64,000 bases of DNA from an uncultured Spirochaetaceae bacterium (GCA_902778325.1 CACYWZ010000003.1:1-64000), one strand, 5' to 3'. Shown: positions 25,093-34,434, counted from the stretch's first letter. Notes: generated from the letters alone by a model not told the origin. Made by a program: numbers and translations.

Positions 25093-26877
25093 TTAGAACT
25101 CGTAGCGGACAGAAGCCTGAACGAATGACTTCGTGTGCCACTTTGTGCTGTCAGCAGTGAAGTTGTAGAACTCGCCGTTCTCGTTGTAGCAGTAAAGAAC
25201 ACCACCAGAAACGCCAAGGTTCATGCCGTCAGCAACCTTGTAGTTCACCTTAGGCTGCACGCACCACTCATTGTTCTCAATGCCCCAGATAACAGTAACC
25301 TCTGGCTTCAAGTTCTCATACAAGAAGTTGTCGCTCAAGTTCATAACAACACGGTTGTTGATGTATTTTCCGTCTGAGTTGTAATCAACATCATAAACCT
25401 TGTAAGCGCCGTCCTCAATCTTGTCATTGTTGAGAATGTACTTACCAGTCTCCTGAACATTGAGGTTCATGTTGTGAATCGGGAGATTAACATCGAAACC
25501 TGCGAGCCACTCAACAGAGTTGTTGTGAACCCATGGATTGTCGCCAGCAGTATCCTTTGTCAAGTTGTATGCCACTTCCCAGCGAGTGTTGAACTTCCAA
25601 ACAACGAACGCAGCCTCAAGACCAAAAGTCTGCTTCAAGTCATAACCAAGAACAGGCATTTCAAATTTATCTGTAACTGTAATTGTACCGTCTTCATACC
25701 ATTCTTGTGCATTAGCAGCAACTATCTCTGCGGCAGCTGCTTGTTGAGCCTGTGCTGCTGTCATTTTTCCAGCTGCAATTGCTGGTCCATATTTGTTTGT
25801 TGCAATCGATGCAACTTGAGCTCCGTATTTTGTTGCGAACTCTGTTGATGCAGCATATGTTTTAGCAGCGTTTGTAATTCCAGTTTTCAAAGAAGTGATA
25901 TATGGCTCAAGATTTGCGCTTGGCTGCTTGTAGTGTCCGTAGTAGTAACTTGCACCAAGGTCAACAGAACCGACTGTTCCAAGAATACGAATGCCACCCT
26001 GACTGTATCTAAGAGCTTCAATCTTTTCTTCGTACAAGTCATCAGAAGAGAAAGATGACATATCCTGAAGACCATCAACTATCTCGTCGTATTTCCCGCC
26101 AGACATAGAAGTTTTGAGAGAAAGCGCAGCATTATGTTTTACGATTCCTGTTACAGTCTCTGTTAAAGTTTTCTGTGCTGCCGGTGCCCAAACGCCGCTT
26201 GAAGCGAAGCGGTCTGCCGTCATCATCGGTGTGTAGACACCCTCAACGCTCCAGTTTGTGTTCGGAACATTGTACTTCACACGGAGCATAGGCTCTGCAA
26301 GTCGGCGGTCAATATAATCGCCTCCGAAGATGAAATCTGTGTAATCGTTTGCGTTGAAGTTGTCGAGAACGTGGAGCTTGTCGCCCTTTCCCCAAACAAC
26401 CTTCATCTTTCCGCCCTCAATAACCCAGTTGCCGAGGAACAATCTCGCTGTAGCCTCGTCCAAAATGTCCTGATTGTAATCTCCCAGAGAGTTGCCGTCA
26501 AACTTGAGCTTGAACTCCATCTCTGAGTTCTGTGCGCTGTAGCCCAAGGTCATGTTTGCATAGGCGCTTGCGTCTGTGAGCGAGTCAAAAACTTCCGCCT
26601 GACTCTTTGTCTCGTAGCCAGAATTGAAAGCGCTGCCATCATAAGTGCCGATGTATCCGCGCATATCAACACCAGTCTCAGCGTTGATGTAGTATGTTGG
26701 TGCGCTGTCATCTGAGCCAAAATCGTCAAATCCGCCACCAAAATCATCGCCGAAGTCCGCGGTATACTCGCTTTCTTCTGTTGCAAAAGTCTCCTCTTCC
26801 GCTTCCTGTGCGAAAGCCTGAGGAAGAGAAATCATTCCTGCCACAGCGAGCAGAGCCATTTTACTAATTTTCTTCAT
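25093..26877 (-). CDS. predicted outer-membrane beta-barrel protein
   Basis: 594 residues from the ATG at 26877 (GAAGGAGAA upstream). Signal peptide KMALLAVAGMISLPQAFA, then a very acidic Gly/Phe/Asp segment (about 32-57, including DFGDDFGGGFDDFGSDD), then a barrel-like body with alternating strands that ends in SVRYEF, an outer-membrane C-terminal signature. A central Ala/Gln-rich helix region (about 355-410, AAGKMTAAQAQQAAAAEI) may be a plug or long loop. It lies between LolA-like genes and the RND exporter, matching the common layout of an exporter, a LolA-like carrier and an outer-membrane partner. Cargo unknown. Confidence 0.78.
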   Translation of the reverse strand: MKKISKMALLAVAGMISLPQAFAQEAEEETFATEESEYTADFGDDFGGGFDDFGSDDSAPTYYINAETGVDMRGYIGTYDGSAFNSGYETKSQAEVFDSLTDASAYANMTLGYSAQNSEMEFKLKFDGNSLGDYNQDILDEATARLFLGNWVIEGGKMKVVWGKGDKLHVLDNFNANDYTDFIFGGDYIDRRLAEPMLRVKYNVPNTNWSVEGVYTPMMTADRFASSGVWAPAAQKTLTETVTGIVKHNAALSLKTSMSGGKYDEIVDGLQDMSSFSSDDLYEEKIEALRYSQGGIRILGTVGSVDLGASYYYGHYKQPSANLEPYITSLKTGITNAAKTYAASTEFATKYGAQVASIATNKYGPAIAAGKMTAAQAQQAAAAEIVAANAQEWYEDGTITVTDKFEMPVLGYDLKQTFGLEAAFVVWKFNTRWEVAYNLTKDTAGDNPWVHNNSVEWLAGFDVNLPIHNMNLNVQETGKYILNNDKIEDGAYKVYDVDYNSDGKYINNRVVMNLSDNFLYENLKPEVTVIWGIENNEWCVQPKVNYKVADGMNLGVSGGVLYCYNENGEFYNFTADSTKWHTKSFVQASVRYEF

Positions 26878-27068
26878 AGTGTCTTCTCCTTCAAAGAATT
26901 GACTTACAAATTTATTATGCACATATAACAAGTTTTATCAACCTTGTTAAAAGACGTGTTATCTTTAATTCTATCGTGCCTTTACACACTTTTCACGCCT
27001 TTTAAGCATTTTTTCATTATGTCGCCCTCTTCATCCCCCTTTTGGTAATGTGTCATTCTGAGCGGACA

Positions 27069-27150
27069 GTGTGTCGACTTAGCACTCAACAGTGTGTCGA
27101 CTTAGCACTCAACGGTGTGTTGACTTAGCACTCAACGATGTGTTGAGTCC
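27069..27150. repeat. tandem array I, 23-bp unit, about 3.5 copies
   Basis: GTGTGTCGAC / GTGTGTTGAC recurs at 27069, 27092 and 27115 and decays at 27138. Units carry GTTGA ... TCAAC complementary arms. A left-half dispersed element (GTCATTCTGAGCGG, 27052) abuts it. The gap 26878-27208 otherwise holds the promoter side of the outer-membrane protein gene and the terminator of the next gene. Confidence 0.85.
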
Positions 27151-27159
27151 TAAGAGAGT

Positions 27160-27197
27160 GAAAAAAACACCCCGCATTTTGCTGCAGGGTATTTTTC
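27160..27197 (-). terminator. terminator of the third LolA-like gene
   Basis: Minus strand ACCCTGC / GCGGGGT-type stem with an 8-nt loop followed by a T-run. Confidence 0.8.
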
Positions 27198-27208
27198 AAA
27201 GGCGGCTG

Positions 27209-28000
27209 TTAGCGGCCTGTGCTCAAGAAGTCAGTTGTGAACTTGTGCTCGTCGATTGGCTTGTCGATGAGGATGTTCACCATCTTGATTGTTGAAGTGT
27301 GTCCTGTCTGAACGTTTGACATCACGTTCTCAAGAGGAATGTTGTAAACTCTTCCGTTTGTGCCCGGCATCTTCTTGATTGCCTTGATTTCGTTGACTTT
27401 GAGGAGCTTGCCTTTTTTGTCATACATTTCGATGTATGTCGGAATCCAAGCGTCTTTTGTGACCCAAGAAATGCGGTATGCGTACTGGCTAGATTTTGGG
27501 TCTTTCGGTGTTGACTTTACAACGTACAAATCTTTGAAGTTGCCTTTGTCCTCGCTTTCTTTCAAGAGTTCGTGTGTGTCGTCCTCAACTTTGCGAGAGC
27601 TCATATCGTCATAAGAGAAGTCTGTTCCAACGAAAGAGCCTGAGCCTTCTGATGAGGCAATGCGGCGAACCTGCTTGAGTTTCGGAAGATAAATCCACTT
27701 GTCGTCGTCCTTGCCTTCATTTGCCTTGACCAAAAAGCGTGTGTCTTTTACGCTTGCAGGATCGAGAAAGACCATTACGATGTCCTCAAGGTCGTTCTTG
27801 CTTCTTCCGTATTCTCCGACTTTGCGAGTCTCCTCAACTTTGCCGTTCTTTGCCAAAGTCAAGAGAACGCTTGCCTGTGTGAAGTCAGGCTTTTGTCTGT
27901 TGTAAACGTGGCTCATGACTTCTGTGCCGTCGATAGCGAAAGCAGAGAATCCGATAACGAATGCCGCGCTTGCAGCAACTAATGACTTGATAAGTTTCAT
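27209..28000 (-). CDS. LolA-like outer-membrane lipoprotein-sorting family protein (exporter operon)
   Basis: 263 residues. Signal peptide KSLVAASAAFVIGFSAFA cleaved before IDGTE. It has the same core as the two paralogues upstream (DDKWIYLPKLKQVRRI, then GSFVGTDFSYDDMSSRKVED) but is clearly more distant. It lies 24 nt after the RND exporter gene in the same operon, so it is the most direct candidate for the exporter's periplasmic carrier. GGAGGAAC ribosome site before the ATG. Confidence 0.9.
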   Translation of the reverse strand: MKLIKSLVAASAAFVIGFSAFAIDGTEVMSHVYNRQKPDFTQASVLLTLAKNGKVEETRKVGEYGRSKNDLEDIVMVFLDPASVKDTRFLVKANEGKDDDKWIYLPKLKQVRRIASSEGSGSFVGTDFSYDDMSSRKVEDDTHELLKESEDKGNFKDLYVVKSTPKDPKSSQYAYRISWVTKDAWIPTYIEMYDKKGKLLKVNEIKAIKKMPGTNGRVYNIPLENVMSNVQTGHTSTIKMVNILIDKPIDEHKFTTDFLSTGR

Positions 28001-28024
28001 AATGTAAGTTCCTCCAAATGTATG

Positions 28025-30931
28025 TTATTCGCTTTTCTCAGCGAGTTTTGCTTTGTATTCTTCTTTCTGCTCTTTTGACCACATAAACTTCGGGTCGAAC
28101 GCGTTAAGAATTCCCGGAATAATCGTCATTGAAAGCGCTGAGCTTGTGAACATGACGACTGCGACGAGAGCGCCGATATAGCGCAAGATGATGAACTTTG
28201 AGAACAAAAGCACGCAGAAGCCCAAGCCGACAGCGATGGCGTTTGTGATGATGCCTTTTCCGCTTGTCTTGAATGTCTTTTTTGTCACTTCCTCAAGGTC
28301 GTCTGTGAGCGCTCTTTCTGCGCGGTATGTCTCCATGAAGTGAATCGTGTAGTCGATACCGACACCGATTGCAACAGAAGCGATGATGCTCGTGCAAAGG
28401 TCAAGCGCGATTCCTGCGAATCCCATTGTCATGAAGTTGAGCAAAATCGTAAGTCCGAGCGGGATTGCTCCGATAATGCCAGCCCATGGTGATTTGAACG
28501 ACAGCGAGATGATGACGAAGACCATCACGAGCGAAAGAATGATACTCGTTGTCTGGCTGTCCACGACCATTTTTGTCATCATATATTCCATCTCGCCGTT
28601 GCCTGTTGCTTCAAGCTTGTAGCCGGCAGGGAAATGTGTCTCGGCGTAGTGCTGTGCGTCCGCGATAATCGCGGCTGTGTCGTCTGTCGAGTGTGTGCGG
28701 AGCTGCACCTGTGTGCGGATTGCAGTCGGCATTGTCATATTGTTTGCAAAGCGCTGAATCTGGTCGCTTGCAAGCAAATAAAGATACTGTGTCACCAAGT
28801 CGCCAAGCTCTTCGCGTGTCGCAACAGGGTACTTTGCCACGTCATACGGGATTTCGTAGTAAGCCGCGCCGTTGAAGTTGAGCTGCTTTTCTAGCTCTGT
28901 GACAATCTGCTCAACGCTTGCGTGCTTTCCGCCTGCAACTGTGTATGCTCTGTGGAACATTTCCATAATCTGCTGGATTGTCGCTGGCTCTGAAAGGTCG
29001 TCTGTTGGTGCGTTCATAACCTGATTCATACGCTTGATGAACGTTGTGAACGAAACAATCTTTCCAATGCCTGGGTGTCGGGCGCGAAGGTAATCCTGCA
29101 TTCCGTCAACAGCCATCAAGATTTCAGGGTTTGTGAGCATGTGATACTGCTTCTGTGGCTCAGCTTGTGCAACTTCTGTGCTTTCGCCAAAGTCAAACTC
29201 TTGTGCGTCATCGCTTCCGATACTGTCAAAGCTGAAATCATCTGTGCTGTCTGTGCTTTCAAAACTGAAATCATCAGATGCGTCAAAGCTGAAGTCATCG
29301 CTTGAATCCGCGCTTGCAACTTCACTTGATGAGTCATCAAAGCTAAAGTCGCTCTCTGCGCTATCGCCAAAATCGAAATCGCTTGTATCAGCGCTAGTTT
29401 CTTGTGCTGCATTCTTTTCAGCAATCTCTTCTTCAGTCAGCTCTTCACCGCTAACGATGAAGTAAAGTGTGTTAGAACCTGCAAGATGTTCATCAACATA
29501 ATTGATGTCCTGACGGAATTTTGAATCTGGCGGGAAGTAGTTTACCAAAGCTGTATCAACCACGAGCATCTTAAAGCCCACGATTGCCGCCACAAGCACA
29601 ACCGCTGTTGACACGATAAGACGAGGCTTTGTGCCAGAGAAGAAGTGATAAATTGAGTACAACGTTGATGAAGTTGCTTCTTCTGAAGTCTTTCCGCCCT
29701 GACGCTTGAGCTGCTTTTCAATTCTGAGCTTGATTCTTGTTGTAAGGCGGTTCTTGTTCTTTCTGTGCTTTCCGACTGCGTTAATCGGTGTTACATAAAG
29801 AAGACAAGGAATAAGAGTCATTGAGAGCAAGAGCGAGAACACAACACCAGCCGCCGCAAAAACAGAGAATGATTTGAGCGGCATAATCGGGCTTGTGATG
29901 TTAGAAATAAAGCCTGCAACAGTTGTAACGCCTGCCAAAACAACAGCAACCCAAACATCTTTCAAGCCTTCTGCAATGATGTCAGCGTGCTTTTCTTTTG
30001 TGAGTTCGCCTGTGAAAGCGTCGAGTGCAATATAGTAGTGTGTGAGAACGTGAATACCGTAAGCACTTCCGCAAGCAACAAGACAAACAGGGATAACGCT
30101 TCCGATAATCGTGAACGTGATGTGAAGCATACACATAATGCCCACAGACCAGATTGTCGCCATCAAAACCGTAATCAATGGCAAGATTGTGCCAGAGAAT
30201 GTGTGGAATGAGAAATAAAGCGAGAGCAAAACAACGAGAGCTACAACAGGAATCAAAACGAGCAAGTCGCTAATCATAAAGTTGTAACCGTCATCGCTCA
30301 AAACAGGGTCTCCAAAGTAGCGCACTTCAAGCTCGTCATGCCCCTTAACAGCCTCTTCGCAGATTTTCTGAATCTCGTGCAATGAAGACATCTGTCGCTT
30401 TGAGTTGAGCATATTGCCGTTTTCGTCTTTTGGCTCCAATGTAATCATCATCTGCGTTGTCTTTCCGTCGTCTGTGATAATTACGCGGTTGAACATTTCC
30501 TGCCAATCAATAAGACGCTGCTTTATGTTCTCAATATCCTCAGCGCTTCCTGTGTAATCATCGCCTCCGATAAGGCTGGAAGCCTGCAAACCGCCGTTTT
30601 CGCCTTGAATAAATTTGATGTTTGAAAGAGAGTCGATGCTCTCAACATAAGGAACGCTTTCGATTTTATCAGTGATTTCCTGAACGATACCGATATATTC
30701 TGGAGTTACAATAGACTCTCCAGACGTTTCAAGGGAAATACCTAAAACCATCATGCTTCCGAAATCTTCTTCAGCCTTGAGCATTCGCTGATAAGATTCT
30801 GAACTTTGCGGCATATACATACGCACAGTGTTTTCAATGGAGATTGTGCGAAGCTGCCAGCCGAAAAATGCAGTAATAACAAGGCTTAATGCAATTACAA
30901 GCCAAGAGCATTTCAGCATTTTCTTAATCAT
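28025..30931 (-). CDS. RND-superfamily (MMPL-type) exporter
   Basis: 968 residues from the ATG at 30931, which has AAGGAG 7 nt upstream; a frame extending to 30994 lacks a ribosome site. The fold is the usual duplicated RND: TM1 near the N-terminus (CSWLVIALSLVITAFFGW), a first periplasmic loop, a 5-TM bundle, then a second half beginning about residue 445 with its own loop. That loop contains an unusual acidic low-complexity insert (about 510-590) built from SDDFSFD-type repeats. The group (COG1033/MMPL) moves lipids or hydrophobic molecules and is typically encoded with a LolA-like protein, as here. Repression by the divergent ArsR protein is suggested by the operator. Confidence 0.92.
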   Translation of the reverse strand: MIKKMLKCSWLVIALSLVITAFFGWQLRTISIENTVRMYMPQSSESYQRMLKAEEDFGSMMVLGISLETSGESIVTPEYIGIVQEITDKIESVPYVESIDSLSNIKFIQGENGGLQASSLIGGDDYTGSAEDIENIKQRLIDWQEMFNRVIITDDGKTTQMMITLEPKDENGNMLNSKRQMSSLHEIQKICEEAVKGHDELEVRYFGDPVLSDDGYNFMISDLLVLIPVVALVVLLSLYFSFHTFSGTILPLITVLMATIWSVGIMCMLHITFTIIGSVIPVCLVACGSAYGIHVLTHYYIALDAFTGELTKEKHADIIAEGLKDVWVAVVLAGVTTVAGFISNITSPIMPLKSFSVFAAAGVVFSLLLSMTLIPCLLYVTPINAVGKHRKNKNRLTTRIKLRIEKQLKRQGGKTSEEATSSTLYSIYHFFSGTKPRLIVSTAVVLVAAIVGFKMLVVDTALVNYFPPDSKFRQDINYVDEHLAGSNTLYFIVSGEELTEEEIAEKNAAQETSADTSDFDFGDSAESDFSFDDSSSEVASADSSDDFSFDASDDFSFESTDSTDDFSFDSIGSDDAQEFDFGESTEVAQAEPQKQYHMLTNPEILMAVDGMQDYLRARHPGIGKIVSFTTFIKRMNQVMNAPTDDLSEPATIQQIMEMFHRAYTVAGGKHASVEQIVTELEKQLNFNGAAYYEIPYDVAKYPVATREELGDLVTQYLYLLASDQIQRFANNMTMPTAIRTQVQLRTHSTDDTAAIIADAQHYAETHFPAGYKLEATGNGEMEYMMTKMVVDSQTTSIILSLVMVFVIISLSFKSPWAGIIGAIPLGLTILLNFMTMGFAGIALDLCTSIIASVAIGVGIDYTIHFMETYRAERALTDDLEEVTKKTFKTSGKGIITNAIAVGLGFCVLLFSKFIILRYIGALVAVVMFTSSALSMTIIPGILNAFDPKFMWSKEQKEEYKAKLAEKSE

Positions 30932-31010
30932 CTCGATTCTCCTTAAGTGATTTTTGAGGGCTTTATGGGAAAACCCCTTGCTTTTTTCTGCCATACGGTA
31001 GATAATACGA

Positions 31011-31072
31011 TTAAACGTTTAAGTGCTTAAACGTTTCGACGCTACTATATCCCTCGTTGATAAAATTGTCAA
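31011..31072 (-). promoter_or_regulatory. exporter promoter with tandem operator
   Basis: Minus strand TTGACA (31072-31067), 17-nt spacer and TATAGT (31049-31044) make a near-consensus promoter. Immediately downstream, over the expected start site, are two copies of the palindromic TTAAACGTTT (31027-31036 and 31011-31020), 16 bp apart. Binding there would block initiation. Confidence 0.85.
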
Positions 31073-31110
31073 TATGAATTTTAATATGCTTTTGTTGGAG
31101 TTTCTTGTTT

Positions 31111-31518
31111 ATGAGTGAAAATACAAATAAAATCTTTAGCACTGACGAGAAAAAAACAAATGTCAGAGTCCTGTTTGCGCGCTTTGAAGTGCTTAGCCCG
31201 ATATTTATTGCGCTTTCGGATTCGGTGCGGCAAAATTTGTTTATGCTTCTTCTTGAAGCGGGCGTTGACGGAATGAATGTTGGTGATTTGACGGCGAATA
31301 CGCATCTTTCGCGCCCTGCAATCTCCCACCACCTCAAAGTGTTAAAAGATAACGGACTTGTGGTGTCTCACAAGTCCGGAACGCAGATTTTCTATTATGT
31401 AAAAATGGGTGAATATATTGATGAGTTCAGGCAATTCCATGAACTCTTGAACGAAATGATTCAAAGCATTGATTCTGACCTGATTGCTCAAAAAGCGCCT
31501 TGGATGTTCGGACGCTAA
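31111..31518 (+). CDS. ArsR-family transcriptional regulator
   Basis: 135 residues from the ATG at 31111 (TTGGAG 10 nt upstream). Winged-helix domain about 25-105 with the recognition region NTHLSRPAISHHLKVLKDNG. There are no paired Cys or His metal ligands in the alpha-3 helix, so a metal sensor is unlikely. It is divergent from the RND/LolA operon, whose promoter carries two palindromic TTAAACGTTT sites, and is the natural candidate to bind them. Its 3' end overlaps the convergent radical SAM gene by 4 bp. Confidence 0.9.
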   Translation: MSENTNKIFSTDEKKTNVRVLFARFEVLSPIFIALSDSVRQNLFMLLLEAGVDGMNVGDLTANTHLSRPAISHHLKVLKDNGLVVSHKSGTQIFYYVKMGEYIDEFRQFHELLNEMIQSIDSDLIAQKAPWMFGR

Positions 31519-32516
31519 TCTTTTGCAATCGATGAGCCGACGAAACCCGTCTTCCAGTGCCAGACAGGACGTGCGAGCGCATTAGAAAAAGGCTGCTCGC
31601 GCGAAAAGTCTGGTAGCCAATCCGTATCATCAGACAAATCCTGATAGAACAAATAATCAAAATCATATTTGTCGATTAAAGCCCGCAAACTCTTGTCTTC
31701 CTCAGTGCTGACAAGACGGTTTTGGAATGCCGAAAGCGCTTCTTTTCGCTGTGAAAACTCGACTGGCGTGTACTGGCTCATAAGCGAAATGCAGGCTTTC
31801 CCATCTGCGTGCGATTTGAGCCAGTCAAGCGTCAAAATCGTGTCATCGAGTCTGCCAGGCAAAAAAAGATGTCGGATAATGACACCTGAAAGCATCTTCT
31901 CGCGACTTTCTCCGTTCTTTTTGCGCTCCACGATTTTTAGCGGGCTTTCGCTAATCATATAGCGGATTGCCCGTTTTGCAACCGACGGATAATCTTGTGC
32001 GGCGAAAAGCTGTGCGCTCATCTGGGCGTTGAGCGTCTTTAAATCAGGAAGCCAGATGTCAACAAGACCGTGCAAGAGCGAAAGCGATTCAACGCTCTCG
32101 TAGGCGCTTGAATTCCACGCCACAGGAATCGAAAGCCCTGCATTTTTCGCTTCTGAAAGATATTCTGCGATTTTTGGAATAGCGTGGCTTCCTGTAACAA
32201 GATTGATATTTTCAGCGCCGAGCTTCTCAAGTTCAAGGCACAGTCGTACAAACTCCGCCCGCGAAAGGTCTTTGCCCATTCCTTGCTGTGAAATCTGGAA
32301 GTTTTGGCAAAAAGCGCAGTGAAGCGTGCAACCTGTGAAGAACACCGTTCCGCTTCCACCAAAAACAGTGATTAAAGGCTCTTCACCAAAGTGAAGCCCG
32401 ACAGACGCAACACGGATATCACTCGTTTCGCCACAAAATCCTCTGAGTCCGCTTGTTCTGTCGACTCCGCATTTCCGAGGGCATAATTCGCAATTCTTAT
32501 AAAGAAGATTTTCCAT
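31515..32516 (-). CDS. radical SAM protein (PflA/PflX-like)
   Basis: 333 residues. The radical SAM cluster motif is CTLHCAFC (about residues 63-70), and an N-terminal CELCPRKCGVDR with a later FCG supplies extra cysteines, as in the PflX/COG1313 group of uncharacterised glycyl-radical-activase relatives. ATG at 32516 overlaps the stop of the upstream small gene (TGATG). No glycyl-radical enzyme is seen nearby, so the substrate is unknown. Confidence 0.88.
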   Translation of the reverse strand: MENLLYKNCELCPRKCGVDRTSGLRGFCGETSDIRVASVGLHFGEEPLITVFGGSGTVFFTGCTLHCAFCQNFQISQQGMGKDLSRAEFVRLCLELEKLGAENINLVTGSHAIPKIAEYLSEAKNAGLSIPVAWNSSAYESVESLSLLHGLVDIWLPDLKTLNAQMSAQLFAAQDYPSVAKRAIRYMISESPLKIVERKKNGESREKMLSGVIIRHLFLPGRLDDTILTLDWLKSHADGKACISLMSQYTPVEFSQRKEALSAFQNRLVSTEEDKSLRALIDKYDFDYLFYQDLSDDTDWLPDFSREQPFSNALARPVWHWKTGFVGSSIAKD

Positions 32517-32920
32517 CAAAATGCCTGCTTGTCAACGAAAATCATCATCATTTTTTCAAGAGCGTCCATTGGAATATCTTCTGCTTCGAAGTTCGAAAGC
32601 GAGCAAAGTTCTTTCCAATCTTGTGATGAAAGACATTCCGTTGAAAATGTTTCGCCATCCAAAATAGACTGCATTGCGCCGAGTTTGTCCAGATTTTCAG
32701 CAGTCGGCTCGCCTTCCATGTCGGCAGAAGAGTCAATATAAGTTTTTTTCCAATAATCAGCGAACGAAGCTGCAAGAGAACTCATATCAGGATTGTTCGA
32801 AATGAACAAAGAAATGATTTTCTCAGTTGCGCGCTGGGCATCGTATGAACCGCCGTTATCAGCGCGTTCGTGTTTTTTTATGCGGTCGGCGTCCGCAAAG
32901 AATTTCTGTAAATCAGTCAT
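32516..32920 (-). CDS. hypothetical small acidic protein
   Basis: 134 residues, acidic, helical, no signal or membrane segment. It begins MTDLQKFFADADRIKKHERA and ends in EKMMMIFVDKQAF. I do not recognise it. It is the first gene of a two-gene operon with the radical SAM protein (1-nt overlap), so a role in that enzyme's pathway is possible. The promoter -10 ends 6 nt before the ATG, again without a Shine-Dalgarno. Confidence 0.75.
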   Translation of the reverse strand: MTDLQKFFADADRIKKHERADNGGSYDAQRATEKIISLFISNNPDMSSLAASFADYWKKTYIDSSADMEGEPTAENLDKLGAMQSILDGETFSTECLSSQDWKELCSLSNFEAEDIPMDALEKMMMIFVDKQAF

Positions 32921-32926
32921 AGGGCT

Positions 32927-32955
32927 AATATATTGAATATCCTCTTTTTTTGCAA
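32927..32955 (-). promoter_or_regulatory. promoter of the radical SAM operon, leaderless arrangement
   Basis: Minus strand TTGCAA (32955-32950), 17-nt spacer, TATATT (32932-32927), 6 nt, ATG. Confidence 0.65.
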
Positions 32956-33074
32956 CGATGAAAAAAATCGAAAAACTTTTGAAAAAGCTATAGAAAACAT
33001 TTATACTTTTATGCTAGTATCGCTTTTACATTTTATGCACTACAACATACTATTTTGAAGGCAGGTAAACTACA

Positions 33075-34271
33075 GTGTTTAACCGTCAGGACTTTGTTTC
33101 AGACTCTGATTGGCAGAGGTACAAGGACTTTTCAAAGGATTTGGAAACCCCAAACATCGTCATCAATCTGCATACGATTAAGATGAACTTCTTGAACTTA
33201 AAGAAATCATTCCCGTATGCTCACATTTATTATGCAGTTAAGGCGTGTCCAGGTATTCCTGTGATTCGCATGCTTAATGAACTCGGCTCTAATTTCGACA
33301 TTGCGTCAAGATATGAGCTTGATGAAGTTCTTTCTCTAGGAGTTTCGCCAGACAGAATTTCCTACGGTAATACAATCAAAAAGGCTCGCGACGTAAAGTA
33401 TTTTTACGAAAAAGGCGTAAGAATGTTCGCGACAGACTCAAAAGAAGACCTCAAAAACATTGCTGCTGAAGCTCCAGGCTCACGCGTCTATGTGCGTATC
33501 CTCGTCGAAAGCACAGCAACAGCAGACTGGCCTCTTTCAAGAAAGTTCGGTTGCCACCCAGATATGGCTTATGACCTTCTTGTTCTCGCTCGCGATTTGG
33601 GCTTGACTCCTTACGGCATTTCTTTCCATGTCGGAAGCCAGCAGCGCGATATTGGTCAGTGGAACGAAGCTATTGCAAAGGCAAAGTATCTTTTCACTTC
33701 GCTCGAAGAAGAAGAGGGCATCAAGCTCACGATGATTAACATGGGAGGTGGCTTCCCTGCTCACTATATCCAGCCGTCAAACGAACTTGATGACTATGCA
33801 AGCGAAATCACACGTTATCTTGACGATGACTTCGGCGAAGACCGTCCGATGATTGTCTTAGAGCCAGGACGCTCTCTCACAGGCGACAGCGGTATTTTGG
33901 CAAGCGAAGTCGTTCTCGTTTCACGCAAAAACAACACAGCATTGCAGCGTTGGGTCTATCAGGACGCAGGAAAGTTCAACGGACTCATCGAAACAATGGA
34001 CGAGTCAATCAAATACCCGATTATCACCGACAAAGACGGTGGAAAAGAGGGCGAAGTTATTCTTGCAGGTCCAACTTGCGACAGCGCGGATATTATGTAC
34101 GAAGACAAAAAGTACACATTGCCGATTGACTTGAAGAGTGGCGACAAACTCTATTGGCTTTCGACAGGTGCATACACTTCAAGCTATGCCAGCGTTTACT
34201 TTAACGGCTTCCCACCGCTCAAAACCTATTTCATGGGCGAAGACGGTGAAGATTTGACACCAGAAGCATAA
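33075..34271 (+). CDS. fold type III PLP-dependent decarboxylase (ornithine decarboxylase-like)
   Basis: 398 residues from a GTG start with AAGGCAGG upstream. Alanine-racemase-fold enzyme: PLP lysine Lys56 (YYAVKACPG), HVGSQ, the glycine loop MGGGFP, EPGRSL for phosphate binding, and the C-terminal GPTCDSAD with catalytic Cys335. This set is that of ornithine/lysine decarboxylases of the eukaryotic-like group, producing putrescine or cadaverine. Diaminopimelate decarboxylase is less likely given length and the GPTCDSAD form. Single gene followed by a strong terminator. Confidence 0.88.
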   Translation: MFNRQDFVSDSDWQRYKDFSKDLETPNIVINLHTIKMNFLNLKKSFPYAHIYYAVKACPGIPVIRMLNELGSNFDIASRYELDEVLSLGVSPDRISYGNTIKKARDVKYFYEKGVRMFATDSKEDLKNIAAEAPGSRVYVRILVESTATADWPLSRKFGCHPDMAYDLLVLARDLGLTPYGISFHVGSQQRDIGQWNEAIAKAKYLFTSLEEEEGIKLTMINMGGGFPAHYIQPSNELDDYASEITRYLDDDFGEDRPMIVLEPGRSLTGDSGILASEVVLVSRKNNTALQRWVYQDAGKFNGLIETMDESIKYPIITDKDGGKEGEVILAGPTCDSADIMYEDKKYTLPIDLKSGDKLYWLSTGAYTSSYASVYFNGFPPLKTYFMGEDGEDLTPEA

Positions 34272-34290
34272 AACAAAGCGCACTTTCGCG

Positions 34291-34323
34291 AAAAAGGGGG
34301 AGTTTTCCCCCTTCTTTTTTTTG
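34291..34323 (+). terminator. terminator of the decarboxylase gene
   Basis: AAGGGGG ... CCCCCTT stem followed by a T-run. Confidence 0.93.
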
Positions 34324-34353
34324 ATATTACGAAAATCTGTCAAATGCGATGGC

Positions 34354-34411
34354 TGAGCGAAGTCGAAGTCAGCGCAATTCCATAAAGCGTCGCTCATTTC
34401 GACTTCGCTCA
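34354..34411. repeat. inverted repeat of the dispersed-element type
   Basis: TGAGCGAAGTCGAA (34354-34367) and TTCGACTTCGCTCA (34398-34411) are perfect 14-bp arms around a 30-bp centre. Confidence 0.8.
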
Positions 34412-34434
34412 ATGACCGATTTAAAAAAAATCGT

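Noticed and set aside
30932-30994. Longer start for the RND exporter
   Set aside because: No ribosome site precedes it, while AAGGAG is well placed before the ATG at 30931.
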